The notes: generated from the letters alone by a model not told the origin. Shown: positions 25,431-34,033, numbered from the stretch's first letter. The stretch: DNA of 64,000 nucleotides from Acidipropionibacterium acidipropionici (GCF_001441165.1 NZ_CP013126.1:711551-775550), one strand, 5' to 3'. Made by a program: numbers and translations.

Positions 25431-26740
25431 GCACGGCCGATCTGAACCGGATGCTGGCCGATCTTCGCGAGCTCGTGGCGATCCGCTCGGTGAGCGCCGA
25501 TCCGTCCCGGGCCGGCGACGTCACCGCCTCCGCCGAGAAGGTTGCGGCCCTGTTCCGAGGCGTCGGGGTGGAGACGCAGGTGGTCTCCGCCGGTGGTGCT
25601 CCGGCGGTGATCGGACGCCGTGAGGGCCCGGCCGGGGCGCCGACCGTGCTGCTGTATGCCCATCACGACGTCCAGCCGGTGGCCGATGGCTGGCGCACCG
25701 ACCCCTTCGCTCTGACCATCGACGGGACACGCGCCTATGGCCGCGGAGCCGCAGATGACAAGGCCGGGGTGGCGGCGCACCTCGAGGCGCTGCGGCTGCT
25801 CGGCGACGATCTGCCGGTCTCGGTCGCGGTGCTCGTCGTGGGTGAGGAGGAGGTCGCCTCCCCCACTCTGGGCGCCATCATCGATGCCCATTCCCAGACT
25901 CTTCGCGCCGACGTCGTCCTGGCCCCCGACGCGGTCAATGCCGGCGTCGATGCGCCGGCGATCACGACGTCGCTGCGCGGGATCCTCAATGTGCGGATCG
26001 GCGTGCGGACGGCCGCCCGGGCGGTGCATTCGGGGATCTACGGCGGCGTCCTGCCCGATGCTCTCGGCGTGCTGGTGCACCTGCTCGACAGCCTCACCGA
26101 TGACGCCGGGCAGGCGGCGATCCCCGGGATCCCCGCCGATCCGGACCCTACCGATCCGAGTGCCGCGATGAGCGCCTCGGAGGTGACAGAAGCCGCGGGA
26201 GCGGTCAGCGGCCTGAGGGTGGCCTCGGACGAGATCGCCGCCGATCTGTGGACGCGGCCGTCGGTCACCGTGCTGGGGATCGACGCCCCGCCGACCGATG
26301 CGGCGTCGATGGTGCTGACCCCGCAGGCCCGGGCCGTGGTGAGCCTGCGGCTACCCCCTTCGGTGTCGCCGCAGGAGGCCGAGGCGGCATTGCGGGCTCA
26401 TCTTGAGTCGCAGAACCCGGCGGGAGCCGAGGTGTCGGTCGAGGTGCTGCTCGGCGGCCGGGGATGGTCGGATTCCGGCACGAATCCGGCGGGCGATCTG
26501 GTGCTGAGTGCCTTGTCGGGGGCATACGGGCGGGACGCCGTGACGTTGGGCGTGGGCGGTGGGATCCCGTTCATCCAGACGTTGACCGAGCGCTTCCCGG
26601 GGATCGAGCCGGTGATCACGGCCGTGCAGGATCCGTCGTCGGCGGCCCACGCGGCCGACGAGTCGGTGTCGCTGCGGACGCTGACTGCGGCGGCCGAGGC
26701 GGAGGCCGAGATGCTCCGGCGGATCGGGGCCGTCAAGTGA
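25427..26740 (+). CDS. M20-family dipeptidase / metallo-aminoacylase
   Basis: The 437-aa di-zinc peptidase has all M20 landmarks: LLYAHHDVQPV (first ligand), GRGAADDKAGVAAHL (bridging Asp), VVGEEEVASP (catalytic Glu and ligand), and a dimerisation lid domain in the middle. Members hydrolyse dipeptides or N-acyl amino acids. The GTG start overlaps the upstream stop (GTGA), with GGAGG at 25415-25419. A second GTGA overlap joins it to the alpha/beta hydrolase gene, making a tight three-gene operon. Confidence 0.88.
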   Translation: MSTADLNRMLADLRELVAIRSVSADPSRAGDVTASAEKVAALFRGVGVETQVVSAGGAPAVIGRREGPAGAPTVLLYAHHDVQPVADGWRTDPFALTIDGTRAYGRGAADDKAGVAAHLEALRLLGDDLPVSVAVLVVGEEEVASPTLGAIIDAHSQTLRADVVLAPDAVNAGVDAPAITTSLRGILNVRIGVRTAARAVHSGIYGGVLPDALGVLVHLLDSLTDDAGQAAIPGIPADPDPTDPSAAMSASEVTEAAGAVSGLRVASDEIAADLWTRPSVTVLGIDAPPTDAASMVLTPQARAVVSLRLPPSVSPQEAEAALRAHLESQNPAGAEVSVEVLLGGRGWSDSGTNPAGDLVLSALSGAYGRDAVTLGVGGGIPFIQTLTERFPGIEPVITAVQDPSSAAHAADESVSLRTLTAAAEAEAEMLRRIGAVK

Positions 26741-27519
26741 CCCGGACGATGACCCTTCCCGATGGCAGGACGATGGCGTGGGAGGAGTACGGGGCGGCGG
26801 ACGGCCGTCCGGTTCTGTTTCTTCACGGGACGCCGGGCGGCCGGTTGAGCGCTGCCAAGTACGAGCCTTTCGCGCTGGCCCGGGGGCTGCGTCTCGTGGC
26901 CCCCGATCGACCCGGCTACGGGCTGAGCACCGCGCGGCCGGGGATGACGCTGTCCGACTACGCGGAGGCCCTCCTGGACCTGTGCTGGTGGCGCGGCTGG
27001 GGCCCGGTTCCCGTGGTGGCCGGTTCGGCGGGAGCGGCCTACGCCCTGGCTCTCGGGGCTGCGGCCTCGGAGATGGTGACCGGGGTGTCGATCTTCTCCG
27101 GCATCGCGCCCATGACCGACGACGAGGCGAGGACCCTCATCCCGGTGAACCAGCAGCTGCGCTGCGCCGTGGATGATCCCGCCGAGTTGCAGCGCCTGGT
27201 CGGTCAGGTGCGCGACGCGATCCTGGCCGGAACGCTGAAGGGCCTGCCCGAGGATCCCGCCCTGACTGACGCCCTGAAGCCCGGCGCCGACGGGATGGTC
27301 GCCGACTACCGGAACGTCTTCGGCGAGTGGGGTCCCGATCCCGTCGCGGTGCGCGTCCCGGTGCTCTGGATCCACGGGACAGACGACGTCAACGCCCCGA
27401 TATCGGCGGCCCGAAGACTGGCCTCCCAGCTGCCCGAGGCGCGGTTCGAGGAGGTCTCCGGTGGGGTTCACGCCCCGTCGGCCGAGACCTTGGAACGGGT
27501 GTTTGACGCGACCCCCTGA
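26737..27519 (+). CDS. Alpha/beta-fold hydrolase
   Basis: The 260-aa protein has the oxyanion segment FLHGTPGGRLSA, a nucleophile elbow VVAGSAGAAYALALG with Ser in AxSxG form, an acid in WIHGTDDVNAP and a catalytic His in GGVHAPSAE. Members include esterases, prolyl aminopeptidase-like enzymes and dehalogenase-like proteins; the lid region is not diagnostic. It is the third gene of the M14-M20 operon, starting at a GTG that overlaps the previous stop. The frame is open further upstream inside the M20 gene but not used. Confidence 0.82.
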   Translation: MTRTMTLPDGRTMAWEEYGAADGRPVLFLHGTPGGRLSAAKYEPFALARGLRLVAPDRPGYGLSTARPGMTLSDYAEALLDLCWWRGWGPVPVVAGSAGAAYALALGAAASEMVTGVSIFSGIAPMTDDEARTLIPVNQQLRCAVDDPAELQRLVGQVRDAILAGTLKGLPEDPALTDALKPGADGMVADYRNVFGEWGPDPVAVRVPVLWIHGTDDVNAPISAARRLASQLPEARFEEVSGGVHAPSAETLERVFDATP

Positions 27520-27553
27520 TCCTCACGGGTTCCGCCATTGCTAACGTCGAGGC

Positions 27554-27850
27554 ATGGGGAATCAGACGGGGACTGAATCCGAACACCAACTACCGAATAA
27601 CGACCGTCCCATCTGGGTACCGGTCATGGCCACGGTCGTGGCGGCAGCAATCATCAGCGTGATCAGCGGCGGGCTCAATGCGTTGTTCAGACGGATTATC
27701 TCCGGACCGTCATACACCACAGTCCCGACACCACCCGGCTCACCGTGCTGCAGACATTCGGCTACCTCGCCACGGCGGCTTTGGGTGTCCTGGCAACCTG
27801 GCTTCTGGTCCGCTTCGTCGACCATCGCAGCTTCCGCGACCTGGGTCTGA
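27554..27850 (+). CDS. Small one-helix ORF preceding CPBP-like gene (module 1)
   Basis: The frame starts MGNQTGTES and contains one hydrophobic segment (WVPVMATVVAAAIISVISGG). After about residue 55 it runs out of phase over the next gene and loses any membrane or domain character. A TAACGT box (27542-27547) ends six bases before the ATG, so the transcript is probably leaderless. The same arrangement, a one-helix ORF whose continuation lies in the -1 frame, recurs at 30277-30423 before a paralogous gene. Either it is a separate micro-protein or the N-terminus of the following protein joined by a -1 frameshift. Confidence 0.45.
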   Translation: MGNQTGTESEHQLPNNDRPIWVPVMATVVAAAIISVISGGLNALFRRIISGPSYTTVPTPPGSPCCRHSATSPRRLWVSWQPGFWSASSTIAASATWV

Positions 27851-28476
27851 ACAGCGGGTGGCGCCGCCGGCTCGGCGACGCCCTGATCGGCGTGGTCGTC
27901 GCCCTGGCGGCGAGCGCGCTCGCGATTCTCATCGGCCACGGTCTCGGATTCATGGCCGGAACTGAGCTCGAATGGATCTATCGAGATGCCCCGGCGTCTC
28001 AGATCATATCAGGAGTCACATACGCGGCCCTGGTATCCATACTGATCGGGGTCGGCGGCAATACCTTGTGGTGCGGATACGTCCTGCGCAGCATATCTGC
28101 GCGTCCGCTGGTTGCGGTCGTGGTGGTCGCGGTGGTTCCCAGCCTGGTCGGTGTCATCCCCAGGCCGGGTCAGGGGATGTACAGCATGCAGCTCGCCTCG
28201 TGGCTGCCGAGCCTTCCGGCCGAGGTCGGCGTCGGCCTGGCCATCGTCGCCTTTGCCATCGTGTTTCGATCCGTGTGGGCGGCGGTCGGCGTCACAGTCG
28301 GGCGTTCTCTGATCACCTACGCCATCCCGGTTCCCGTCGGATCCCCATCGAATGCCGGCACGCTCAGCGTCTCGGTACTCACAGGGGTCCTGTTCATCAT
28401 CGCCGCCCTGATCGCGCTGCGGATGGGCCGACGCCGGTGGCGGCAGTTCGCCGAGACCGGCCCATTCGACGTCTGA
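27745..28476 (+). CDS. CPBP (CAAX-like) family membrane protein lacking catalytic glutamates (copy 1)
   Basis: The 243-aa product has about six hydrophobic segments. LLVRFVDHRSFRDLGL is the typical opening of CPBP intramembrane-protease proteins. At the position of the catalytic EExxxR motif it reads NTLWCGYVLRS, so both glutamates are gone, and the later catalytic His motif is not seen. The same substitution occurs in the paralogue at 30420-31193, so it is inherited rather than random decay. A GTG at 27745 is the first plausible start in this frame. The role may be a non-proteolytic membrane scaffold or immunity-type protein (inference). Confidence 0.6.
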   Translation: MLQTFGYLATAALGVLATWLLVRFVDHRSFRDLGLNSGWRRRLGDALIGVVVALAASALAILIGHGLGFMAGTELEWIYRDAPASQIISGVTYAALVSILIGVGGNTLWCGYVLRSISARPLVAVVVVAVVPSLVGVIPRPGQGMYSMQLASWLPSLPAEVGVGLAIVAFAIVFRSVWAAVGVTVGRSLITYAIPVPVGSPSNAGTLSVSVLTGVLFIIAALIALRMGRRRWRQFAETGPFDV

Positions 28477-28493
28477 GACTGACGACGTCGGCC

Positions 28494-29174
28494 TCAGCTC
28501 AGCCCGAAGCGCTGGCAGATCGCCCGCACCTCGCGATCCAGACTCTCCTGACCGAAAGCGGCCAGCTCCGCACCGAGCTGACCGAAGACCTCGCCGCTGA
28601 TGACGCCAACCAGCGACATCCATGCCACCAACGCCTCGGCGAGCGTCGAGGGATCCATGTCGAGTTCGGTCTCCTCGATCGCGTCCCGCAGCGCCTTTTC
28701 GTATCCGGCCGAGAGCCCGGGTGCTGAGGCCGATCGGGAGCCCTGGGCCAGGATCTCGGCAACCAGACGCATCACCCGGATCCCCGACGACACCGTGGTC
28801 TCGGGGGCGGAGTATCCGGCCACCGGGGACCCGTACAGCAGCGCCCACTGCGCCGGATGCTCGAGCGCCCAGGCCCTCATGGATTCGGCGATGGTGCGCA
28901 GCTGCCCGGCCGGCGACGACTCAAGCCCCGCGACCGAGGCCTCAACAGCATCGGCAAGCGAGGTGAAGGAGTCAATGAGCAGGACGGTCAGCAACTCATC
29001 GCGGCTGCTGACATACCGGTAGACCGCCGACGACGCCACCCCGAGCTCCCGGGCGATCTCCCGCAGGGAGAGCTTGTCGGCACCGCGCTCGGCCAACTGG
29101 GCGCGCCCTGCGCGCAAGATGCCCTCCGTCATCTCGGCGCGTGCCTGGGCGTGGGTCCGGTGAACATGAGGCAT
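28494..29174 (-). CDS. TetR-family regulator (WHG-type C-terminus)
   Basis: The 226-aa repressor has its helix-turn-helix at residues 25-70 (KLSLREIARELGVASSAVYRYV), followed by a C-terminal domain with RAWALEHPAQWALLYGSPV, typical of TetR proteins with a WHG domain. It is divergent from the NAD(P)-epimerase gene across 117 bp that contain a promoter framed by an 18-bp inverted repeat. It most likely represses that gene and itself. Confidence 0.88.
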   Translation of the reverse strand: MPHVHRTHAQARAEMTEGILRAGRAQLAERGADKLSLREIARELGVASSAVYRYVSSRDELLTVLLIDSFTSLADAVEASVAGLESSPAGQLRTIAESMRAWALEHPAQWALLYGSPVAGYSAPETTVSSGIRVMRLVAEILAQGSRSASAPGLSAGYEKALRDAIEETELDMDPSTLAEALVAWMSLVGVISGEVFGQLGAELAAFGQESLDREVRAICQRFGLS

Positions 29175-29200
29175 GCCCTCAGTCTGGCACGCCGGACGCG

Positions 29201-29278
29201 TTTAGTGAGCGGTGCTCTTGTTTTTGCACCAGTCGCGTTCTACTGTGGAGACCAGAACAGAGAGCACCGATCACTAAA
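29201..29278 (+). promoter_or_regulatory. Promoter flanked by an 18-bp inverted repeat (TetR operator)
   Basis: Arms TTTAGTGAGCGGTGCTCT (29201-29218) and AGAGCACCGATCACTAAA (29261-29278) match at 17 of 18 positions. Between them lies TTGTTT (29218-29223), a 17-bp spacer and TACTGT (29241-29246), a plus-strand promoter for the epimerase gene. The arms overlap the -35 end and the early transcribed region, so a bound repressor could block RNA polymerase from both sides. Confidence 0.65.
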
Positions 29279-29291
29279 TCAGGGGGTCGTC

Positions 29292-30233
29292 ATGAAGTAC
29301 CTGATCACCGGCGCCGGCCAGATCGGCTCCGCCATCGCACAACAGCTCATCGACGCCGGCCACGACGTCGCGATCATCCGCCGTAGCGAGAAGCCCGTTC
29401 CGGGCACACCGTCGGCGCGGGTCATCGCCGGGGACGTCGGGGACACCGCGCTGCTCGAGCGCGAGCTCGACGGCGTCGACGCCGTCTTCCACTGCATCCA
29501 CGCCGCCTATGACGCCGACGCCTGGCGCAAGGTGCTGCCCGGCCGGGAGCTGGCCGTCATGGACGCCGCGGCCGCCCGCGACGTGCCGGTCGTCTTCCCC
29601 GAATCGGTCTACACCTGGGGCCACGGTGCCGAGAACCTGGTGGAAGACACAGCCGGCGGGCACGCACCGGTCCCCTGCTCACCGCTCGGCGAGGTCCGCG
29701 GCGAACTGCTGGCGGCCCGGGCGGCGCATCCGGCGCGGACGCTGTCACTGGTCGCCTCGGACCTCATCGGTCCGACAGCGGACGCGGGCAGTTCGGTGGC
29801 GACGTTGTCGGTCATCAAGCCGATCGCACAAGGCAGGCGGGGGTTCCTGCTGGGAGACCCGACCCTCCCCCACTCGCTGACCTACCTGCCGGACATGGCC
29901 CGCGCCATGATCCACGCCGCCGACCATGCCGAGGCCCTCGCACCGGACGGCAACGCCGTCCTCCACGTGCCGAGTCTCCCGGCAGAGTCGATGCGCGATC
30001 TCGCCGTACGGGTGGCGGCCCTGACGGGGAACCGGCCTCGCCTGGCCGGCGTCCCCGGCTGGCCGCTGGCTGTCGCGGCCCATCTGCACCCGATGGCGCG
30101 GGAACTGCACAACCAGTCCTACCTGTGGCGCCGGCCCGCGATCCTGCGCGACGGTCGCCTCGCGGAGTCACCGCAGCTCGCCCCGACATCCTGGGACGAG
30201 GCCCTGGCGGCGTCGATCAACGCCATCGGATGA
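29292..30233 (+). CDS. NAD(P)-dependent epimerase / reductase (SDR extended type)
   Basis: The 313-aa protein begins with a Rossmann nucleotide-binding motif TGAGQIGSAIAQQL and continues like NAD(P)H-binding epimerases and NmrA-like reductases (GVDAVFHCIHAAYDADAW, VVFPESVYTWGHG). The strict YxxxK catalytic pair of classical SDR enzymes is not obvious, so it may be an oxidoreductase or a redox sensor. AGGGGG at 29281-29286 is the ribosome site for ATG 29292. The frame is open upstream across the TetR gene but that is antisense shadow. It is controlled, by position, by the divergent TetR gene. Confidence 0.83.
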   Translation: MKYLITGAGQIGSAIAQQLIDAGHDVAIIRRSEKPVPGTPSARVIAGDVGDTALLERELDGVDAVFHCIHAAYDADAWRKVLPGRELAVMDAAAARDVPVVFPESVYTWGHGAENLVEDTAGGHAPVPCSPLGEVRGELLAARAAHPARTLSLVASDLIGPTADAGSSVATLSVIKPIAQGRRGFLLGDPTLPHSLTYLPDMARAMIHAADHAEALAPDGNAVLHVPSLPAESMRDLAVRVAALTGNRPRLAGVPGWPLAVAAHLHPMARELHNQSYLWRRPAILRDGRLAESPQLAPTSWDEALAASINAIG

Positions 30234-30276
30234 CTCTTCTGTTGATACCGTCTGCGGATCACGGATGGGAACCGAG

Positions 30277-30423
30277 ATGGATATTGGTCCGACAGCTGAA
30301 CGACAGCAGAGCAGCTATCTTCCAGCCTGGCTGCGTGTGATCGCCACAGCATTCGTGGCTATAGCCCTCGACCTGATCTACGCGATCGAGGGAGATCTTT
30401 GGGACTTGCATTCCCGGGAATGA
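30277..30423 (+). CDS. 48-aa one-helix protein preceding CPBP-like gene (module 2)
   Basis: A short ORF begins MDIGPTAERQQSSYLPAW and has one predicted transmembrane helix (LRVIATAFVAIALDLIYAI), then a short charged tail. Its TGA (30421-30423) overlaps the ATG of the CPBP-like gene (30420) as ATGA, the standard sign of translational coupling. It corresponds in position and pattern to the small ORF at 27554. It is too short for routine gene callers. Confidence 0.5.
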   Translation: MDIGPTAERQQSSYLPAWLRVIATAFVAIALDLIYAIEGDLWDLHSRE

Positions 30424-31193
30424 TGTACGGCACAGCTAGCAGAATGCAGTACACCTTGATCGATGGGCTCCAGAAGCTTCTGTCGAAAGCACTGAGCGTG
30501 CTGGCGGCTTGGCTCCTCGTGCGGATCATCGACCATGGTGGCTTCCGAGATCTTGCTCTGTCAGTGGGTTGGTCCCGCGGCCTGATGGGGTCTTTGATCG
30601 CCCTGATCGTGGGACTGGTCGTGAGCGGGATCGCGATACTCGCCGGTGACGGTATCGGACTTCTTTCCAATACGGGGTTCGGTGAGTCCTTTCATGAACA
30701 ATCGGTGACCCTACTGATTCTTTCGATCGTCCTCTCGATCGTGTTCGCCGCCATTTACGCCGTCGGTATGAACACCTTGTGGTTCGGTTATCTGCTGAGA
30801 AGCCTGTCGGGACGCCCGGTGATCGGGGTCGTGGTGGTTTCTCTGGTCCCGGCCCTGGTGTCGCTGCTGCCCGCGCCGACGTCGCGCTTCGACCCCAGCA
30901 TCCTGGCACTGATGGCGCAGTCGACCCCGGAAGCTGTCGGAGTCGGGCTCGCGAGCGCCGTCATGGTCCTTGCGCTGAGATCGGTGTGGCCGTCGGTCGG
31001 CATCGCGGTCGGCGCCCGTCTGATTTCGCTCGTCTCCCCGGGTGCCATGACGTCCCCCTCGGCCGCAACGGCTGTCAGCCAGTCGGCGATCACCGGAGCC
31101 CTGTTCGCTGTCGCCGCCCTGGTCACAGCGCTGTTGATGGGCCGACACCGGTGGCAGCAGGTAGCTCATGTGGGCCCGTTCGCCACGACCTGA
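30420..31193 (+). CDS. CPBP-like membrane protein lacking catalytic glutamates (copy 2)
   Basis: The 257-aa product is a paralogue of the protein at 27745-28476. Shared segments include LLVRIIDHGGFRDLAL, the altered active-site segment NTLWFGYLLRS (in place of EExxFRGYxxR), LRSVWPSVGIAVGARLI and the C-terminal MGRHRWQQV. Six or seven hydrophobic segments are predicted. ATG 30420 overlaps the stop of the 48-aa ORF. The last 28 nt overlap the 3' end of the GATase gene on the other strand. The shared loss of catalytic residues in both copies argues for a conserved, non-proteolytic role. Confidence 0.65.
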   Translation: MMYGTASRMQYTLIDGLQKLLSKALSVLAAWLLVRIIDHGGFRDLALSVGWSRGLMGSLIALIVGLVVSGIAILAGDGIGLLSNTGFGESFHEQSVTLLILSIVLSIVFAAIYAVGMNTLWFGYLLRSLSGRPVIGVVVVSLVPALVSLLPAPTSRFDPSILALMAQSTPEAVGVGLASAVMVLALRSVWPSVGIAVGARLISLVSPGAMTSPSAATAVSQSAITGALFAVAALVTALLMGRHRWQQVAHVGPFATT

Positions 31194-31897
31194 ACAGGTC
31201 CCAGTTCGGCGGCCGTGACGAGCCACTGCGCCAGAGCCCGGCCGGTGGCCGCGAGCGCGGCATCGTGGGCGTCGAATCCGGCAAGAATCTCGGCGGTGTC
31301 GGTCGTCTCGTTGTGGCTCTGGTACTCCTCGGCGATAGCCCGGGTGAGCTCCGGGTGGAACTGCACGCCGACCGCCGAACCGAACCGCACCACCTGCGGG
31401 TAGCGCGCTGAGCGAGCCAGCACGACCGCCCCCTCGGGCAGGGCGGTGACGGCGTCCGCGTGGTCCTCGAAGACCACCGCGGTGGACACCGCCAACCGCG
31501 ACCCGCACGGGTCGACCCGTGCAGCGTCGGTCCAGGTGAGAGGCGTGACGCCGTACTCGGGGCCCGGACGCGCACCCACCTCCACCGCACCGCCGGTGGC
31601 CACCGCCATGAGTTGCAGGCCCAGGCAGATCCCGAGCACCGGAACGTCGGCGTCGATGCACCGGGTGATGAGCGACCGGAGGTCGGGCAGCCAGGGGGCG
31701 TCCTGGTCGGAGTAGGCGTTCATGCGCCCGCCGAGCACCAGCAGTGCGTCGGGCAGCTCTGATGTGACCAGCACGGTGTCGAGCGGCTCCCGCCAGGCCT
31801 CGAGGATGCGCAGACTCGCCCCGGCGTCGGCCAGGAATCCCTCCATGCGCCCGAGGGGAACGTCCTCCTCGTTCTGCACCACCAGAACCGTCGACAT
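31166..31897 (-). CDS. Class I glutamine amidotransferase domain protein
   Basis: The 243-aa protein is a stand-alone GATase: nucleophile Cys in LGICLGLQLMAVATGG and the His-Glu pair in GVQFHPELT. It resembles the GMP-synthase-like GATase group, whose members hydrolyse glutamine or gamma-glutamyl compounds; without a partner synthase the acceptor is unknown. The start at 31897 gives MSTVLVVQNEED, the normal first strand. It converges on the CPBP-like gene with a 28-nt overlap. Confidence 0.85.
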   Translation of the reverse strand: MSTVLVVQNEEDVPLGRMEGFLADAGASLRILEAWREPLDTVLVTSELPDALLVLGGRMNAYSDQDAPWLPDLRSLITRCIDADVPVLGICLGLQLMAVATGGAVEVGARPGPEYGVTPLTWTDAARVDPCGSRLAVSTAVVFEDHADAVTALPEGAVVLARSARYPQVVRFGSAVGVQFHPELTRAIAEEYQSHNETTDTAEILAGFDAHDAALAATGRALAQWLVTAAELGPVQVVANGPT

Positions 31898-32340
31898 GGG
31901 CGGCACTGTATGTGTGGTGCGTTCCGGCACGGTTACATCAGCAGCTACATCATCCCCCGCACCACCTCGTCGGGGATCCGGGCCACGGGGTCTCGCATGT
32001 CCCAGGACGACGGATACATCCTCGATCCCCGTTCGGTCAGCATGGGAGGAAGCCGGCGATCTTCGGAGCCTCGTGGCCTTTGCGCCTCCGAGTGGCTTAA
32101 CAGTCTGCGGCAATTTACGGGAATGCGGCCGCCGAGCCAGCATGATTCAATCGCACTCACTGAGACTTGACCCAAGCCCAGACCACATCACCCGCTCCTG
32201 ACCAGGGAGAACAGGGCCAGAGCGAACAGCCGACTCATCATGGAACGGTCACGCGGGACGCGCTTCCGGACGCATGCCCCTAAATTGCCAAGAACCCGAG
32301 AGCAACGGCGTCCGCCGTAGTCGGGGGGATGTCCGCCCCA
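31898..32340. other. Gene-poor stretch between GATase and membrane-protein operon
   Basis: Several short frames exist but none has a ribosome site, domain or codon bias. On the minus strand a fragment ending DMRDPVARIPDEVVRGMM (stop near 31943) looks protein-like but has no credible start. I see no RNA gene here. The stretch may be remnant DNA. Confidence 0.35.
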
Positions 32341-32433
32341 CCTACTGACCGGCTCCCGGATCTGTCACCTCTACGCCTGCGAAACTGTCACCCTAAAGCC
32401 CGCGATCCTGTCACACCTACTGGGCGGCTCCCG
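32341..32433. repeat. Direct repeat enclosing three TGTCAC motifs
   Basis: An 18-bp direct repeat (32341-32358 and 32416-32433, 16 of 18 positions identical) encloses three TGTCAC hexamers at 32363, 32386 and 32409, spaced 23 bp apart. Regularly spaced TGTCAC blocks of this kind resemble the multi-repeat ends of some transposable elements (IS21 or IS481 type). No transposase is adjacent, so this could be an orphan element end or an operator array. The right repeat overlaps the last codons of the membrane-protein gene at 32417. Confidence 0.45.
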
Positions 32434-32941
32434 TGTCCGACATGCTGTATCCCTTGACGGTCTGCCACCAGGCCCGCAGGATCCGTTGCTGGCCGGGGTC
32501 CCAGAGGACGGCCGCGATCACGAGCCCCGCCAACTGCGTCAACGCGGTCAGCCAGGCACTGTCGAAGGGGGCGATACCGAAGGCGCTGGCGTCGACGAAG
32601 CTGAGGATCGACCATCCGAGTGCCACGCCGCAGATTCCTCCGCGCACGCATCGTGCGGTCGTGCGCCTCACATAGCCCACGTGAGTGGGCCTGGGGCGTG
32701 GATATATCGCGACGGCCACTCCGGAGATGAGGGCGATGACGGCGATCGCCACGAAGGTGATCGTTCTGGCTGTCCCGGGCTCGGCCCCGGAATTGAGGAT
32801 GGCGCGGGACAAGGGCAGATAGGCCAGGGCCACCGCCCCGAGAACGATCAACGCTGTCGAGAACCACGCGCCGGACGGTTCGTGCCACGTCACGAGGTCA
32901 TCTGCGCTGACGTCGTGTGCATGGGTGTCTGAGGTATTCAC
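32417..32941 (-). CDS. Membrane protein of unknown function (four helices)
   Basis: The 174-aa product has four predicted helices and a soluble N-terminus with His residues (DTHAHDVSADDL). I do not recognise a family. Its ATG at 32941 overlaps the stop of the CtaG-like gene by 4 nt, so it is the last gene of the minus-strand operon that begins at 37088. The C-terminal codons lie within a direct-repeat block that may be an element end, so its 3' end could be altered. Confidence 0.6.
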   Translation of the reverse strand: MNTSDTHAHDVSADDLVTWHEPSGAWFSTALIVLGAVALAYLPLSRAILNSGAEPGTARTITFVAIAVIALISGVAVAIYPRPRPTHVGYVRRTTARCVRGGICGVALGWSILSFVDASAFGIAPFDSAWLTALTQLAGLVIAAVLWDPGQQRILRAWWQTVKGYSMSDTGAAQ

Positions 32942-34011
32942 ATCAATTCCATTTCTTCACGGGCGGCCCTCCGCGGGGCCGCCGGTACCGGTTCGGATCG
33001 GGAGGGTCGAGGAGCCGTCGCGGCCCCGATGACAGGCAGGACGAGCAGGGTGTCGCCGACCATCATGAGAAGGCCGCCGCCTCGCTGGTCGGCCAGCGCC
33101 GACCAGGGCAGCATGGCGTCCATCCCCGGCATGAGGGGATGCGGGCCGAGGATCATCGCCAGCGCGATGATGCCCATCCCGCCATAGGCGAGCGCGAGGA
33201 TCCGGCCCCGGATGCGCTCCCGGCCCGTGTCCCCCGGCCCCACTGTCACCAGCATCCACAGGGCAAGGCCGACGACGAGGTAGCTCGCGTCGCGGCCGAG
33301 CACAAGCGCTCGGCTCATCTCGTGATGGACAGCGGGCAGGTGCCAGACGAACACCACGACGATCATCGCGACCGCCGCCACCACGGCCAGGACGGTTCCG
33401 GCTGTGAGACGCTCGCGCTCGGCCGACGCCGCGCAGTCCTCGCCCGGGAGCGCTCGCCCGAACGCGCGCACAACGGCCATGGGCACCACGATGGTCGCCA
33501 GGACCATCTCGGTCATCGCGACGACATGGGAGCTGCCGGAGACGCCGAGGGCCGCGGCACCGACGCCGACGGCCACGCTTCCCGCTCCGACCCAGCAGAG
33601 CGGGACGGTATGTTGCCGCCACACTCTCGCCGCGACGATCAGCGCGAGCTCGATCGCGGCGACGGTCGCGACGACGGCCGGGGCCGGAGCATGGCGCATC
33701 ATCGAGTGAACAGCCATCCCTACCATGGCGTGGGCCGCCTGTCCCTGCCACCACTGCCAGAGGAGGACGGCGAGGGCGATCTCGACGACCAGGCCGGCCC
33801 CGATCCTGACCAGTGCCCCCAGCGGTGCCGGGGGACGCTGGCCTGAGTCCTCGGGCATCGGAGCGCTCGCCCGGCTCCACGTCCCGATCGGAGGGGTGGT
33901 CGTCCGGGCTCGCGGTGACGCGACGGACCGTCCGGTCAGTGCGCTCCAGACTGATCCCACCGCCGAGCGGACGCGGCTGAACAACGCCAGGAAGACGATG
34001 CAGCAGGCCAT
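32938..34011 (-). CDS. CtaG-like multi-helix membrane protein
   Basis: The 357-aa product has about eight helices. WHLPAVHHEMSRALVLG and the C-terminal GPHPLMPGMD ... SALADQRGGGLLMMVGDTLLVLPV follow the layout of caa3_CtaG proteins, which assist copper delivery to cytochrome oxidase. ATG 34011 is selected because AGGAG precedes it at a suitable distance; the open frame extends to 34212 but would overlap the upstream gene. In this operon, with a linalool-dehydratase-like protein, a respiratory role is not obvious, so it may be a metal- or haem-related membrane helper. Confidence 0.5.
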   Translation of the reverse strand: MACCIVFLALFSRVRSAVGSVWSALTGRSVASPRARTTTPPIGTWSRASAPMPEDSGQRPPAPLGALVRIGAGLVVEIALAVLLWQWWQGQAAHAMVGMAVHSMMRHAPAPAVVATVAAIELALIVAARVWRQHTVPLCWVGAGSVAVGVGAAALGVSGSSHVVAMTEMVLATIVVPMAVVRAFGRALPGEDCAASAERERLTAGTVLAVVAAVAMIVVVFVWHLPAVHHEMSRALVLGRDASYLVVGLALWMLVTVGPGDTGRERIRGRILALAYGGMGIIALAMILGPHPLMPGMDAMLPWSALADQRGGGLLMMVGDTLLVLPVIGAATAPRPSRSEPVPAAPRRAAREEMELM

Positions 34012-34033
34012 GATGACGTCTCCTGCTCGCCGA

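Noticed and set aside
27700-27760. Programmed -1 frameshift slippery site joining the two reading frames of CPBP-like module 1
   Set aside because: No X-XXY-YYZ heptamer is visible in the overlap, so two separate starts or a sequence error are more likely than programmed slippage.
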